Positions 34,189 through 42,538 of a stretch of 64,000 bases of DNA are shown piece by piece. Source of the stretch: Candidatus Krumholzibacteriota bacterium. Its GTDB lineage: Bacteria; Krumholzibacteriota; Krumholzibacteriia; LZORAL124-64-63. The notes under the pieces are model-generated. The model was not told where the DNA came from. It searched no databases and worked only from the letters and a program-made list of their open reading frames with translations. The stretch spans positions 251,186 through 315,185 of the forward strand of contig JAKLEB010000001.1 of the NCBI GenBank assembly GCA_022711765.1, in the 5' to 3' direction. The position numbers were made by a program, and so were the translations under genes. Within the stretch, counting starts at the first letter, position 1. Each line of letters begins with the position of its first letter.

Positions 34189-35056
34189 CGTGCTCCCTCC
34201 GGCGCACCATGGCCTCCCACGTGTTCTCGAGCAGCATCGCGATCGTCATCGGCCCCACCCCGCCGGGCACCGGCGTCAGCGCGCCGGCATGGCCCGCCAT
34301 CTCCGCCGCCGCCACGTCGCCGACGAGCCGGTAGCCCTTGCGCGCGCCGGGATCGGCGACGCGATTCATGCCCACGTCGACGACCACGGCTCCCAGGGCG
34401 ATGTGCCGGCGGCGCAGGAATTCGGGAACGCCGATGGCGGCGACCAGGATCTCGGCCTGCCGGGTCACCGATTCCAGGTCCGGCGTGCGGGAATGGCACA
34501 TGGTGACCGTCGCGTCGCCGCAACGTCCCTTGAGGTTGAAGAGGAGCGCGAGGGGCCGGCCGACGATCACGCTCCGGCCGACCACGACCACGCGGCGGCC
34601 GGGGATCGTCACGCCGTAGTGGTCGAGGAGCCTCAGCACGCCGCGAGGCGTGCACGCCACTGTCCCCGGCCGGCCGCCGACCAGCCGACCGAGGTTCTGC
34701 GGGTGGAATCCGTCCACGTCCTTGTCCGGCCGCACCGCCTGCAGGACAGATTCCGCGTCGAGCGCGGCGGGCAGCGGCATCTGGATCAGGATCCCGTCGA
34801 CGCCGGGATCCCGATTCAGCCGGTCCACCAGGTCGAGCACGGCGGACTGCAACGCGTCGGCGGGCAGCCGGTGCGTCTGGTGCAGGAACCCGACCTCCGC
34901 GCAGGCTTTCTCCTTGTTCCGGACGTAGACCTGGCTCGCCGGATCCTCCCCCACCAGGACGACGGCGAGACTCGGCGGACGCGGCGCCTCGCGGACCTTC
35001 GCCGCGAGGTCTGCGAGGACCGCGTCGCGAACCGGCCGGCCGTCGAGCACGAGCAT
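34178..35056 (-). CDS. folD: Methylenetetrahydrofolate dehydrogenase/cyclohydrolase
   Basis: FolD is bifunctional in one-carbon metabolism. The 292-aa product contains YVRNKEKACAEVGF (catalytic Lys), VDGILIQMPLP, GRSVIVGRPLALLF (NADP site), and the C-terminal signature TPVPGGVGPMTIAMLLENT. It lies 20 bp after rny and overlaps ispA, so it is part of the same minus-strand transcript. Confidence 0.95.
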   Translation of the reverse strand: MLVLDGRPVRDAVLADLAAKVREAPRPPSLAVVLVGEDPASQVYVRNKEKACAEVGFLHQTHRLPADALQSAVLDLVDRLNRDPGVDGILIQMPLPAALDAESVLQAVRPDKDVDGFHPQNLGRLVGGRPGTVACTPRGVLRLLDHYGVTIPGRRVVVVGRSVIVGRPLALLFNLKGRCGDATVTMCHSRTPDLESVTRQAEILVAAIGVPEFLRRRHIALGAVVVDVGMNRVADPGARKGYRLVGDVAAAEMAGHAGALTPVPGGVGPMTIAMLLENTWEAMVRRREHGDA

Positions 35057-35076
35057 GAGGGTCCTTTCGCCGGCCG

Positions 35077-36639
35077 CTATCGGGCCACGGCGGTTGCGCG
35101 GGTCTCCCGAATCACCATGATCTTGATCTGGCCGGGGTAGTCCAGTTCGGCCTCGATGCGCCGGCTGATCTCCTCCGCCAGCAGTGCCGCCTCATCGTCG
35201 CTGACCTTCGCGTTGTCGACCAGGATCCGGATCTCGCGCCCTGCCTGGATGGCGTAACTCTTCTGCACGCCGGGGAAGTTGTTCGCGATCTTCTCGAGAT
35301 TCTCGAGGCGCGTGATGTAGCTCTCGAGGCTCTCGCGACGGGCGCCCGGCCGGCTGGCCGACGCCGCGTCCGCCGCCGCGGTGAGGAACGCGTACGGCGA
35401 ATCCGGCTCGACGTCCGCGTGATGGGCCTCGACGGCATTGACGACCGTCTCGCACTCGCCGAACTTGCGACAGATGCGACCGCCGATCAATCCATGCGGT
35501 CCATCCACCTCGTGGTCGACGCTCTTGCCGATGTCGTGGAGGAATCCGCATCGCCGCGCGAGCCGGGGGTCGAGCCCGAGCTCGCTCGCGATGATCCCGC
35601 AGATGGCGGACACCTCTTTCGAGTGACTCAGGAGGTTCTGTCCATAACTCGTGCGGTAGTTTAGTCTTCCGATGTACGGGACCATGTCGTCGTGCAGGTT
35701 CGTGATCCCCGCCTCGAGGCAGGCCTGCTCTCCGATCTCGCGTAACCGCTCGCTCATCTCGAGGCGGGCGCGCTCGACCACCTCCTCGATTCGCCCGGGG
35801 TGGATCCGGCCATCCTTGATGAGGTTCTGGAGGGCCTGGGCGGCGACCTCTCGCCGCACGGGGTCGAACGCGGAGAGGATGACCGCCTCCGGCGTATCGT
35901 CGATGATCACGTCGACACCGGTCGCTTCCTCGAACGCCCGGATGTTGCGTCCCTCCCGGCCGATGATCCGCCCCTTCATCTCGTCGCCAGGCAGACCCAC
36001 GACCGAGACCGATTCCTCGGCCACGTGCTGAGCCGCGTACCGTTGCACGGCGAGGGCCAGGATCTTCTGGGCCTGCCGCTTGGCGGTCCGCTCCGTCTCG
36101 ATCTGGATCTTCTTCACCTCGCGGGCGGCGTGCTGGCGGGCGGAGTCGACCAGTTCCTCCGTCAGGCGACGGAGCGCCTCCTCGGCGGACAGCCCGGAGA
36201 TCTCTTCGAGCCGTTCGCGCTGTTTCGTCTGCAAGGCATTGATCTCGAGTGATTTGCCGGCTATTTCCGTCTGCCGGTCCTTCAGCTCCTGATCCAGCCG
36301 ATCGAGGCGGCTCTCCTTCTGGTCGAGGAATTCGACCTTGCGAATCAATCCGGTCTCGCGCTGGTCGACGACCTCCTGCCGCCGCGCCAGGTCGGCCCGG
36401 AGGCGCTCGGCCTCGGCTTCGCTCTGCTGGCGGACCTGCAGGGCCGTCTCTTTCGCCTCCAGCCGGGCGCCCTTCAGGATGTCGTCCGCCTCCCGACGAG
36501 CGTCCGCCAGGAACTGGGCCCGGAGGTCCCGCGCAAGCCCGTGAAGGCGCGTGTATCGCAGGCGGTGCCCCAGCCAGCCGGCGAGGAACGCCAGCACGAC
36601 CGCGCCGCCGCCATAGGCAAACGCCATCCAGCCACCCAT
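35077..36639 (-). CDS. rny: Ribonuclease Y
   Basis: This 520-aa membrane-anchored endoribonuclease has an N-terminal transmembrane helix (about residues 3-22), a Glu/Arg-rich coiled coil (about 35-200), a KH domain (MKGRIIGREGRNIRAFEEATGVD), and an HD domain with FLHDIGKSVDHE. All parts of RNase Y are present. The start has an AAAGGAG ribosome site. The 6S RNA gene ends 62 bp upstream, and zapA lies beyond it. Confidence 0.96.
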   Translation of the reverse strand: MGGWMAFAYGGGAVVLAFLAGWLGHRLRYTRLHGLARDLRAQFLADARREADDILKGARLEAKETALQVRQQSEAEAERLRADLARRQEVVDQRETGLIRKVEFLDQKESRLDRLDQELKDRQTEIAGKSLEINALQTKQRERLEEISGLSAEEALRRLTEELVDSARQHAAREVKKIQIETERTAKRQAQKILALAVQRYAAQHVAEESVSVVGLPGDEMKGRIIGREGRNIRAFEEATGVDVIIDDTPEAVILSAFDPVRREVAAQALQNLIKDGRIHPGRIEEVVERARLEMSERLREIGEQACLEAGITNLHDDMVPYIGRLNYRTSYGQNLLSHSKEVSAICGIIASELGLDPRLARRCGFLHDIGKSVDHEVDGPHGLIGGRICRKFGECETVVNAVEAHHADVEPDSPYAFLTAAADAASASRPGARRESLESYITRLENLEKIANNFPGVQKSYAIQAGREIRILVDNAKVSDDEAALLAEEISRRIEAELDYPGQIKIMVIRETRATAVAR

Positions 36640-36700
36640 GGCGTCTCCTTTCTATCGATCGCGTCGGAAGGCAGTCGAGTCAGGCGAGATCGGGGCAGAT

Positions 36701-36888
36701 AAAAAGGTTCCCCACCGGGCCGTGTGCGTCAGATGCAACTGAACCGAGTTGCACCAGGTGGGTTTCCGGTCCTTGCCTTCGGCCGGCGCCGCACCGGGCG
36801 CGGCTGCCGGCAAGGAACCCTGGAATCCCTACTAGAGAGTGTTGGCTCACTTGATTGACGCATCACGTGCCAAGCAGGGAAACCCTCT
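36701..36888 (-). ncRNA. ssrS: 6S RNA
   Basis: The 188-nt region folds as a 6S rod. The ends pair as AGGGUUUCCC with GGGGAACCU (one bulge). Next GUG-A-UGCGUCA pairs with UGACGCACAC. A large central bubble follows, and its 3' side contains the small hairpin TGCAACT/AGTTGCA. The apical arm pairs CCAGGGTTCC with GGAAACCC-ACCTGG, then CTTGCC with GGCAAG, up to a GC-rich tip. The RNA ends with a T-run at 36705-36701. 6S RNA mimics an open promoter and sequesters RNA polymerase. Position just after zapA, before rny, is a frequent 6S location. Recognition is from structure and context, not from sequence similarity. Confidence 0.85.
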
Positions 36889-36894
36889 ATGGTC

Positions 36895-36924
36895 ATTATA
36901 CCCCTTCGACTCCCTCTCTGCCAA
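36895..36924 (-). promoter_or_regulatory. Promoter of the 6S RNA gene
   Basis: A perfect -10 TATAAT (36900-36895) overlaps the zapA stop codon, and TTGGCA (36924-36919) lies 18 bp upstream inside zapA. Transcription would begin near 36888, which matches the 5' end needed by the closing stem. Confidence 0.8.
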
Positions 36925-37204
36925 CCTCATCGTTGAGGATCGCGAGGATCCGGCTCGCTCGAGCGTGGATCGCCGCGGTTTCCTCGCTGCGGGCCCGACG
37001 TTCCCGGGCCAGGTCATCGGCAAGATTCAAAGCCGCCAGGACCGCGAGTCGCTCGGCGCCGGAGCCGGCCCCGGCGCTCGCCGCTTCGCGCATGCGAGCA
37101 TCGACCTCGACCGCGAGCTCCGCGACGAACGCCGGATCGGCGTCGCTACGAAGCGTGTAACGGCTGCCGAAGATGCTCACGTTGACGTCCCGCGGTTCGG
37201 ACAT
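36896..37204 (-). CDS. zapA: Cell division protein ZapA
   Basis: This 102-aa FtsZ-associated protein has the ZapA start VNVSIFGSRYTLRSDADPAFV and a middle helix VDARMREAA, with a helix (LAVLAALNLADDLARERR) leading into a C-terminal coiled coil. It follows the ZapB-like gene and precedes 6S RNA. Confidence 0.9.
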   Translation of the reverse strand: MSEPRDVNVSIFGSRYTLRSDADPAFVAELAVEVDARMREAASAGAGSGAERLAVLAALNLADDLARERRARSEETAAIHARASRILAILNDEVGREGVEGV

Positions 37205-37285
37205 CGTTCCTCCGGACTCCGGATCATCCCCCCCCGCCGCGCTCGGACGCTGCCGTCGCAGCCGCGCCGGCGCCGGCGTCGCGGA

Positions 37286-37603
37286 TCACGAACCCACGCC
37301 TTCCAGCTTCTCCAGCAATCCACCGACTTTCGCCTCGATCAGCAGGCGCTTCTGCTCGTAGAACTCGACCTGGGCCGCGACCTCCCGGGCCTCGTCCAGT
37401 TGACGGCGCAGCAGTGTCTGTGCTCCCTGGAGTTCCTGCAGTTCGCGCTCGAGGGACGCGCAACGGGATTCGAGCTCGCGGTTGTCCTGGCGCAGCCCCT
37501 GGATGACGGCGATGGCCGCCAGGACCTTCGTTTCGAGCCTCGCGAGAAGATCGTCCATGGTTCTGGTCACATCCTTGTCCGGCCGCGCTGCGGTGTCGCT
37601 CAC
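37286..37603 (-). CDS. ZapB-like coiled-coil protein
   Basis: The 105-aa product is almost entirely a heptad-like helix (LLARLETKVLAAIAVIQGLRQDNRELES, LERELQELQG and following). Order pheT-coil-zapA and the length suggest a ZapB-type partner of ZapA, but sequence in such coils is not diagnostic. Its start overlaps the pheT stop by 4 bp (ATGA). Confidence 0.72.
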   Translation of the reverse strand: MSDTAARPDKDVTRTMDDLLARLETKVLAAIAVIQGLRQDNRELESRCASLERELQELQGAQTLLRRQLDEAREVAAQVEFYEQKRLLIEAKVGGLLEKLEGVGS

Positions 37604-40050
37604 TGGCTGCGCTGTTGCACGCCAAGCTGGGTGGACAGGGCCCCGAGAATCCGTTCGAGGGCCAGATCCACGGTCCTGCCTTTGAGGCTACCTTTGGCCG
37701 AACGGAACTTCAAGCGAATTCCGTACGCGGCGAAACCCTCGGGGACTCCCTTACCTTCATAGAAATCAAAGAGTTCCACGCTCTCCAGGAGCTCCTGGCC
37801 ATGGGTCTGCACGACGGCGGCGAGCCCCGCGTAGGTCACCCCGCGCGGTACGAGCAGGGAGAGGTCGCGCCGGACGCTGGGGAAGCGCGAGAACTCCTGG
37901 AAGACGACCGGGCGCGGCGACAGGTCGAGTCGGCCGAGGTTCAGCTCCAGGGCCGCCGCCGGGACGTCGAGGTCCAGCGCGGCCAGGGTCGCCGCGTGAA
38001 GCCTCCCGAGGGTGCCGACGGCCTGGCCGCTGCCCGTCGTGATCGCCCACTGCGCGCCGGGGGCCAGAAACGGCTCCACGTCGCGCGGGGCCAGGCGCAG
38101 GTCCACGCGCAGCAGGTCGGCCAACTGGTCCGCCAGGCCCTTGAGTTCGGCGAGATCCGCCGGCATGCCGCCGACCGTGGTCGCCGTCACCCCGGCGACG
38201 CCGATCTGCAGCAGCCAAGGCTCTTCCGGCAGGAGCCGCTCAGCCTCGTGGCGGACCGACTCGGGTCTCGCTCCCCGCGGCCAGAACACCCGGCCGAATT
38301 GGAACAGGCGCACCGGGGCCGCCGCGCCGGCGTTGAGATTCCGCCTGGCGACGTCCACGAAACCCGGCACGAGGCTCGTGCGCAGCATCGTCTCGCCGCC
38401 ATGGTGCGGATTCAGGACGACCAGGCATTCCTGCCGCAGGTCAGCGTCGGGGAGCCGGAGCGCGGCGAGCTGCGGCCGCGGCAGGAAGCTCGACGTGACG
38501 ATCTCGTGATAGCCCAGCGCCGGCAACCACGCGCGGACGAGGCGCCGGACCTCGTCGGGTCGGCGCCGCCGCCGCTCGCGCAGCTCGGGCGCCTTGGCGC
38601 TGCGGGCGCCCTGGTCGAATCCATGGAGGCGGGCGATCTCCTCGATCAGATCGACCTCCTGCTTGAGGTCGCGCCGGTACGACGGCACCTGGACCATCAG
38701 GTTGACGGACTTCGCCTCCTCCTGACTGCTGAGCGGCTGCACCTTCAGGCCGAGCGACTGCAGGAGGTCCGCGACCTGCTCCAGCCCGAGGTCGGTGCCG
38801 AGGACCCGATTGACCTGGTACAGCCGCAGCGCCAGGTCCGGCGGGTTCTGGTGATCCGGGTCGGCCCGGTCGACCGCATCGGCGAGGACGACACCGCCGG
38901 CGTGCTCCTGCAGCAGGTAGAGCGCCCGTTGCGCGGCCATGCGCACCATGGTCCAGTCCGCCTCGCGCTCGAACCGATACGAGCTTTCGCTGATCAGGCC
39001 GAGGCGGCGGCTGCAGGCGCGGATCAGGCGCGGCGCGAAGAACGCGCTCTCGAGCAGCAGCGACGTGCTCGCGGGCGTGACCTCGCTGTTCGCCAGGCCC
39101 ATCACGCCCGCCAGCGCGACCGGACCGTCGCCGTCGGCGATGATCAGATCGTCGGCCAGGATCTGGCGCGACTCGTCGTCGAGCGTCGTCACCGACTGCT
39201 TGCGGCCGGCGCGCCGGACCATGATGGTGTCGCCGCTCAGGCGATCGCGGTCGAACGCGTGCAGCGGGTGGCCCAACTCGAACAGCACGTAGTTCGTGAT
39301 GTCCACGACGTTGTTGATGGGCCGCTGGCCGATCGCCCGCAGGCGGTTCTGCAGCCAGTAGGGCGACGGACCGACCGTGACGCCGTCGACGCCATGCGCG
39401 GTGTAACGCGGGCAGTCGGCGAAGTTCTCGATCTCCACCTTGTAGCCCAGCGAGCCGCCGTGGGCCGACTTCAGCAGCGGCGGCGGCGTGATCTTGGTGC
39501 CGTAGAGCGCTGCGATCTCCCGCGCCACGCCGAGATGGCTGAGCCAGTCCGGGCGGTTCGGGGTCACCTCGATGTCCAGGACGGTGTCCCGGCAGCCGAA
39601 GATCTCGTCGGCGGGAGTTCCGGGCACGAGGTCGTCCGGCAGTTCCATGATGCCAGAGTGGTCGTCGCCAAGCCCCAGCTCCGCAGCCGAGCAGATCATG
39701 CCGTGGCTCTCGACCCCGCGGATCGTGGCCTTCCTGAGCGTGACGTTGCCCGGCAGCACCGTGCCGACGGTGGCGAAGAGCACCGTGAGCCCCTCGCGCA
39801 CGTTGGGCGCGCCGCAGACGACCTGGATCGGTTCGCCGGTGCCCGCGTCGACCTGGCAGAGGCTGAGCTTGTCCGCGTCGGGATGCCGCCGGCACGACAC
39901 GACCCGCGCGACCGTCACGCCCGGCCACGACAGCACGAACTCCGATACGTTCTCGACGTTCAGGCCCGCTGCGGTCAAGCGCGCGGCCAGATCGCGCGGC
40001 GAATCCTCCCAGCTAACGAGCTCCCGGAGCCAATTCAGGCTGATCCTCAC
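37600..40050 (-). CDS. pheT: Phenylalanyl-tRNA synthetase beta subunit
   Basis: The 816-aa beta subunit starts with VRISLNWLRELV at a GTG overlapping the pheS stop (GTGA). Domains in order: the N-terminal and EMAP-like tRNA-binding domain (VARVVSCRRHPDADKLSLCQVD), B3/B4 editing region, B5 domain (NRVLGTDLGLEQVADLLQSLGL), the class II-like core, and the C-terminal anticodon-binding FDX-ACB domain (FSRFPSVRRDLSLLVP, YEGKGVPEGFAAYGIRL). All are intact. Confidence 0.96.
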   Translation of the reverse strand: MRISLNWLRELVSWEDSPRDLAARLTAAGLNVENVSEFVLSWPGVTVARVVSCRRHPDADKLSLCQVDAGTGEPIQVVCGAPNVREGLTVLFATVGTVLPGNVTLRKATIRGVESHGMICSAAELGLGDDHSGIMELPDDLVPGTPADEIFGCRDTVLDIEVTPNRPDWLSHLGVAREIAALYGTKITPPPLLKSAHGGSLGYKVEIENFADCPRYTAHGVDGVTVGPSPYWLQNRLRAIGQRPINNVVDITNYVLFELGHPLHAFDRDRLSGDTIMVRRAGRKQSVTTLDDESRQILADDLIIADGDGPVALAGVMGLANSEVTPASTSLLLESAFFAPRLIRACSRRLGLISESSYRFEREADWTMVRMAAQRALYLLQEHAGGVVLADAVDRADPDHQNPPDLALRLYQVNRVLGTDLGLEQVADLLQSLGLKVQPLSSQEEAKSVNLMVQVPSYRRDLKQEVDLIEEIARLHGFDQGARSAKAPELRERRRRRPDEVRRLVRAWLPALGYHEIVTSSFLPRPQLAALRLPDADLRQECLVVLNPHHGGETMLRTSLVPGFVDVARRNLNAGAAAPVRLFQFGRVFWPRGARPESVRHEAERLLPEEPWLLQIGVAGVTATTVGGMPADLAELKGLADQLADLLRVDLRLAPRDVEPFLAPGAQWAITTGSGQAVGTLGRLHAATLAALDLDVPAAALELNLGRLDLSPRPVVFQEFSRFPSVRRDLSLLVPRGVTYAGLAAVVQTHGQELLESVELFDFYEGKGVPEGFAAYGIRLKFRSAKGSLKGRTVDLALERILGALSTQLGVQQRSQ

Positions 40051-41069
40051 AGGACACCTCGGAACTGATCGAGGAACCGCAGGTCGTTCTCGTAGAGCAG
40101 GCGGATGTCGCGGATGCCGTACCTGAGCATGGCGATCCGGTCGATGCCCATCCCGAACGCGAAGCCCGTGTAGGCGTCCGGCGGATAGCCCACGGCCTGG
40201 AATACGTTCGGATGGACCATCCCGGCGCCCATGATCTCGAGCCAGCCGGTCTGCCCGCAGACGCCGCAGCCGCTGCCGCCGCAGTTCATGCACTGCATGT
40301 CGACCTCGACCGACGGCTCCGTGAACGGGAAGAAATGCGGCCGGAAACGCGTGGGCCGCGGTTCGCCGAAGAAGCTCGCGACGAACGTCTCGACGGTCCG
40401 GCGCAGATCGACCAGGCTGATGTCCCGATCGACCCGCAATCCCTCGATCTGGTAGAATTCCGACGAGTGCGACGCGTCCGCGTTCTCGTTCCGGTAGACG
40501 CGCCCCGGGAACACGTACGCCAGCGGCGGCTGGACCCGCTCCATGGTCCGGACCTGGACCGGCGAGGTCTGCGTGCGCAGCAGCAGGTCCTTGCCGAGGA
40601 AGAACGTGTCCTGGATGTCGCGGGCGGGGTGGTCGTCGGGGAAGTTCAACGCCGTGAAGTTGTAGTAGTCCAGCTCTACCTCCGGCCCCTCGCTGACGTC
40701 GTAGCCCATGCCGAAGAAGATGTCGCCGATCTCCTCGAGCACGGTCAGCAGCGGGTGGGTGGTTCCGAGCGAGACCGGCAGCCGCCCCGGCAACGTCAGG
40801 TCGATGGCCGTGGACGCCGCCTGCGGTCCGCCCAGGGCGGCGTCCCGCCGCGCCAGCGCCGCCGTCAGTTCGTCCTTGAGCCGGTTCAGCGCCGCGCCCA
40901 GCGCGGGTCGGGCGGCGGCGTCGACATCCCTGAGGCCGCGCAGCAGCGTCGTGACCTCGCCCTTGCGACCGAGCAGACCGACCCGCACGGCCTCCAGCTG
41001 GTCCGAGCCGGCCGCCTGCTCGATACGGGCCAGCCCGTCGGCCCTCAACCGTTCGATGGCTTCCTGCAT
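40047..41069 (-). CDS. pheS: Phenylalanyl-tRNA synthetase alpha subunit
   Basis: The 340-aa catalytic subunit has the N-terminal coiled-coil region, then class II motifs: HPARDIQDTFFLG, SPVQVRTM, PGRVYRNENADASHSSEFYQIEGL, and the C-terminal FGMGIDRIAMLRYGI with Ala/Gly specificity loop in GFAFGMG. The CMNCGGSGCGVC stretch is a known zinc-like segment of some PheS proteins. rplT lies 52 bp upstream. Confidence 0.96.
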   Translation of the reverse strand: MQEAIERLRADGLARIEQAAGSDQLEAVRVGLLGRKGEVTTLLRGLRDVDAAARPALGAALNRLKDELTAALARRDAALGGPQAASTAIDLTLPGRLPVSLGTTHPLLTVLEEIGDIFFGMGYDVSEGPEVELDYYNFTALNFPDDHPARDIQDTFFLGKDLLLRTQTSPVQVRTMERVQPPLAYVFPGRVYRNENADASHSSEFYQIEGLRVDRDISLVDLRRTVETFVASFFGEPRPTRFRPHFFPFTEPSVEVDMQCMNCGGSGCGVCGQTGWLEIMGAGMVHPNVFQAVGYPPDAYTGFAFGMGIDRIAMLRYGIRDIRLLYENDLRFLDQFRGVL

Positions 41070-41121
41070 GGCGGGCGTGACCTTCCCCGGAGCGCGCCGC
41101 TAGCGCGGCCGTCCGCTGGTG

Positions 41122-41475
41122 CTAGAGCGCGTTCTTGGCGACGTCGGCCAGGCGGGCGAATCCCTGGGCGTCGTGGACGGCCAGATCCGCCAGGACCTTG
41201 CGGTCGATGTCGATGCTGGCCTTCTTGAGGCCGCTGATGAACGTGCTGTAGCTGAGGCCGTTGACCCGCGCCGCGGCGTTGATCCGGGTGATCCACAGGC
41301 GGCGGAAATCGCGCTTGCGCGCCTTGCGATCGCGATAGGCATACGCCATCGCGCGCTCGGTCGCGTGCCGGCCTTCGCGGATCTGGTTCTTCTTGCCCCC
41401 GAAGAATCCCTTCGCCCGGTTGAGGATTCGCTTGCGCCGCTGCTTGGCGGCCGGATTGTTGGTTGCCCTCGGCAT
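41122..41475 (-). CDS. rplT: 50S ribosomal protein L20
   Basis: This 117-aa protein begins [20 protein letters not shown], then [32 protein letters not shown] and [13 protein letters not shown], all standard for L20. It is the third gene of infC-rpmI-rplT. L20 is a known autoregulator of this operon in other bacteria; no L20-binding mimic could be read here by eye. Confidence 0.97.
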   Translation of the reverse strand: MPRATNNPAAKQRRKRILNRAKGFFGGKKNQIREGRHATERAMAYAYRDRKARKRDFRRLWITRINAAARVNGLSYSTFISGLKKASIDIDRKVLADLAVHDAQGFARLADVAKNAL

Positions 41476-41522
41476 GGACCTGCCTCCTGGTCTGGCTGCG
41501 TTGATCGTGGTTGGCCGGCGGT

Positions 41523-41726
41523 CTAGACGCCGCCAAGCATCTTCTTGGTCCGAGACAGATCGCTCTTGGCCATCATCGTGGTGCCGCGCAGGTTTCGCAG
41601 CCGCTTCGGGCTCTTCGCCGTGAACAGGTGACCGTGGTACGCCCGGCCGCGCTTGATCCGGCCGCTGCCCGTGAGCTTGAACCGTTTCGCGGCGGATCGA
41701 TTGGTCTTCATCTTGCTCTTGCCCAT
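41523..41726 (-). CDS. rpmI: 50S ribosomal protein L35
   Basis: This 67-aa protein starts at the ATG of [20 protein letters not shown] with GAGAGG upstream and includes [23 protein letters not shown]. Family length is about 65 aa; upstream in-frame codons were excluded for that reason. Confidence 0.96.
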   Translation of the reverse strand: MGKSKMKTNRSAAKRFKLTGSGRIKRGRAYHGHLFTAKSPKRLRNLRGTTMMAKSDLSRTKKMLGGV

Positions 41727-41808
41727 GTCGTCATGCCTCTCTGGTCTGGACGCGATCCTCATCGGCGGCCGTGCCCGTTGCGTGCGTGCGCGGTGTCCGA
41801 CTCGCCGC

Positions 41809-42330
41809 CTACTTCGTCTTGCGCGGCGCGAAGATGAAGGAGATCAGCTTCCCTTCGCGCTGCGGCTGCGATTCCGGGGTGCCGTACTCGGCGACCTCCT
41901 CGATCAGGTGCTGGAGGAACTCGAGCCCCAGATCGACGTGCGAGATTTCCCGCCCGCGGAACTGCATGATGACCTTGACCTTGTTCCCCTCTTCCAAAAA
42001 CGTGACGATGTGCTTCTTCTTGAACGCGTAATCGTGGTCGTCCGTCTTCGGTCGGAACTTGATGGTCTTGATCTTGACGGTGTGCGCAGTCTGCCGCGCT
42101 TTCCTGGCCTTCTTGCTCTGCTCGTAGCGGTACCTGCCGTAGTCCATGATCCGGCAGACCGGCGGGCGGGCCATCGGGGCGACCTCGACCAGGTCGAGCC
42201 CTTTCTGCTCTGCCAGGGCGAGTGCGTCGCGGGTCTCCATCTGACCCAGCTGCGTCCCTTCCTCGTCGACCACGAGGACGCGCGGAATCCTGATCATACG
42301 GTTGACGCGGGTCGTCTTGTTAGCCTTGAT
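41809..42330 (-). CDS. infC: Translation initiation factor IF-3 with an AUC start
   Basis: IF-3 rejects wrong initiator codons and keeps ribosomal subunits apart. The mature-like sequence contains [17 protein letters not shown] at the N-terminus, [32 protein letters not shown] and [11 protein letters not shown]. No ATG/GTG/TTG lies at a plausible place. The only good start is ATC at 42330-42328, 7 bases after a perfect AGGAGG, giving the normal length of 173 aa. Rare starts such as AUU/AUC are known for infC, because IF-3 itself discriminates against them, so this is built-in autoregulation. Using the first in-frame ATG upstream would add 32 residues and leave a ribosome site inside the gene. 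Confidence 0.9.
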   Translation of the reverse strand: MKANKTTRVNRMIRIPRVLVVDEEGTQLGQMETRDALALAEQKGLDLVEVAPMARPPVCRIMDYGRYRYEQSKKARKARQTAHTVKIKTIKFRPKTDDHDYAFKKKHIVTFLEEGNKVKVIMQFRGREISHVDLGLEFLQHLIEEVAEYGTPESQPQREGKLISFIFAPRKTK

Positions 42331-42336
42331 GGGGCG

Positions 42337-42343
42337 ACCTCCT
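42337..42343 (-). promoter_or_regulatory. Shine-Dalgarno site that fixes the infC AUC start
   Basis: AGGAGGT on the minus strand lies 7 bases before the ATC codon. It is a perfect anti-16S match and the main reason to accept the non-standard start. Confidence 0.8.
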
Positions 42344-42366
42344 GAACGGTCTGGCGTCGTCAACGC

Positions 42367-42406
42367 GCCCGCCCGGCACGCCAAAAGGCGGGCATACGCG
42401 CCCGCC
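42367..42406 (-). terminator. Putative attenuator in the infC leader
   Basis: Reading along the transcript, segment A GGCGGGC (42406-42400), loop of six, segment B GCCCGCC (42393-42387), then TTTT (42386-42383): a strong intrinsic terminator. Segment C GGGCGGGC (42374-42367), 12 bases later, is also complementary to B. A:B and B:C are mutually exclusive, which is a terminator/anti-terminator layout between thrS and infC. What switches it is unknown. Confidence 0.65.
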
Positions 42407-42488
42407 TCGGGAATCGTCGACCGCACCGTCCATCGGCGGAACCGCCGGAGAGCCAGCTACGGTGAGAGGCGGACCTCTGCTTGCTCGG

Positions 42489-42519
42489 GCCGCCCGGAAC
42501 GTGTTCCCGGCCGGGCGGC
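42489..42519 (-). terminator. GC-rich hairpin after thrS
   Basis: GCCGCCCGG (42489-42497) and CCGGGCGGC (42511-42519) make a 9-bp perfect stem 20 bp after the thrS stop. There is no U-run. It may end thrS or protect its 3' end. Confidence 0.45.
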
Positions 42520-42538
42520 GCGTATGGAAGACGCCAAG

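Noticed and set aside
28038..40068. Very long open frames on the plus strand opposite recN and pheT (about 690 and 817 codons)
   Set aside because: They are antisense to clear conserved genes, have Arg/Gly/Asp-rich composition and no family motifs. High GC content removes stop codons from the opposite frame.
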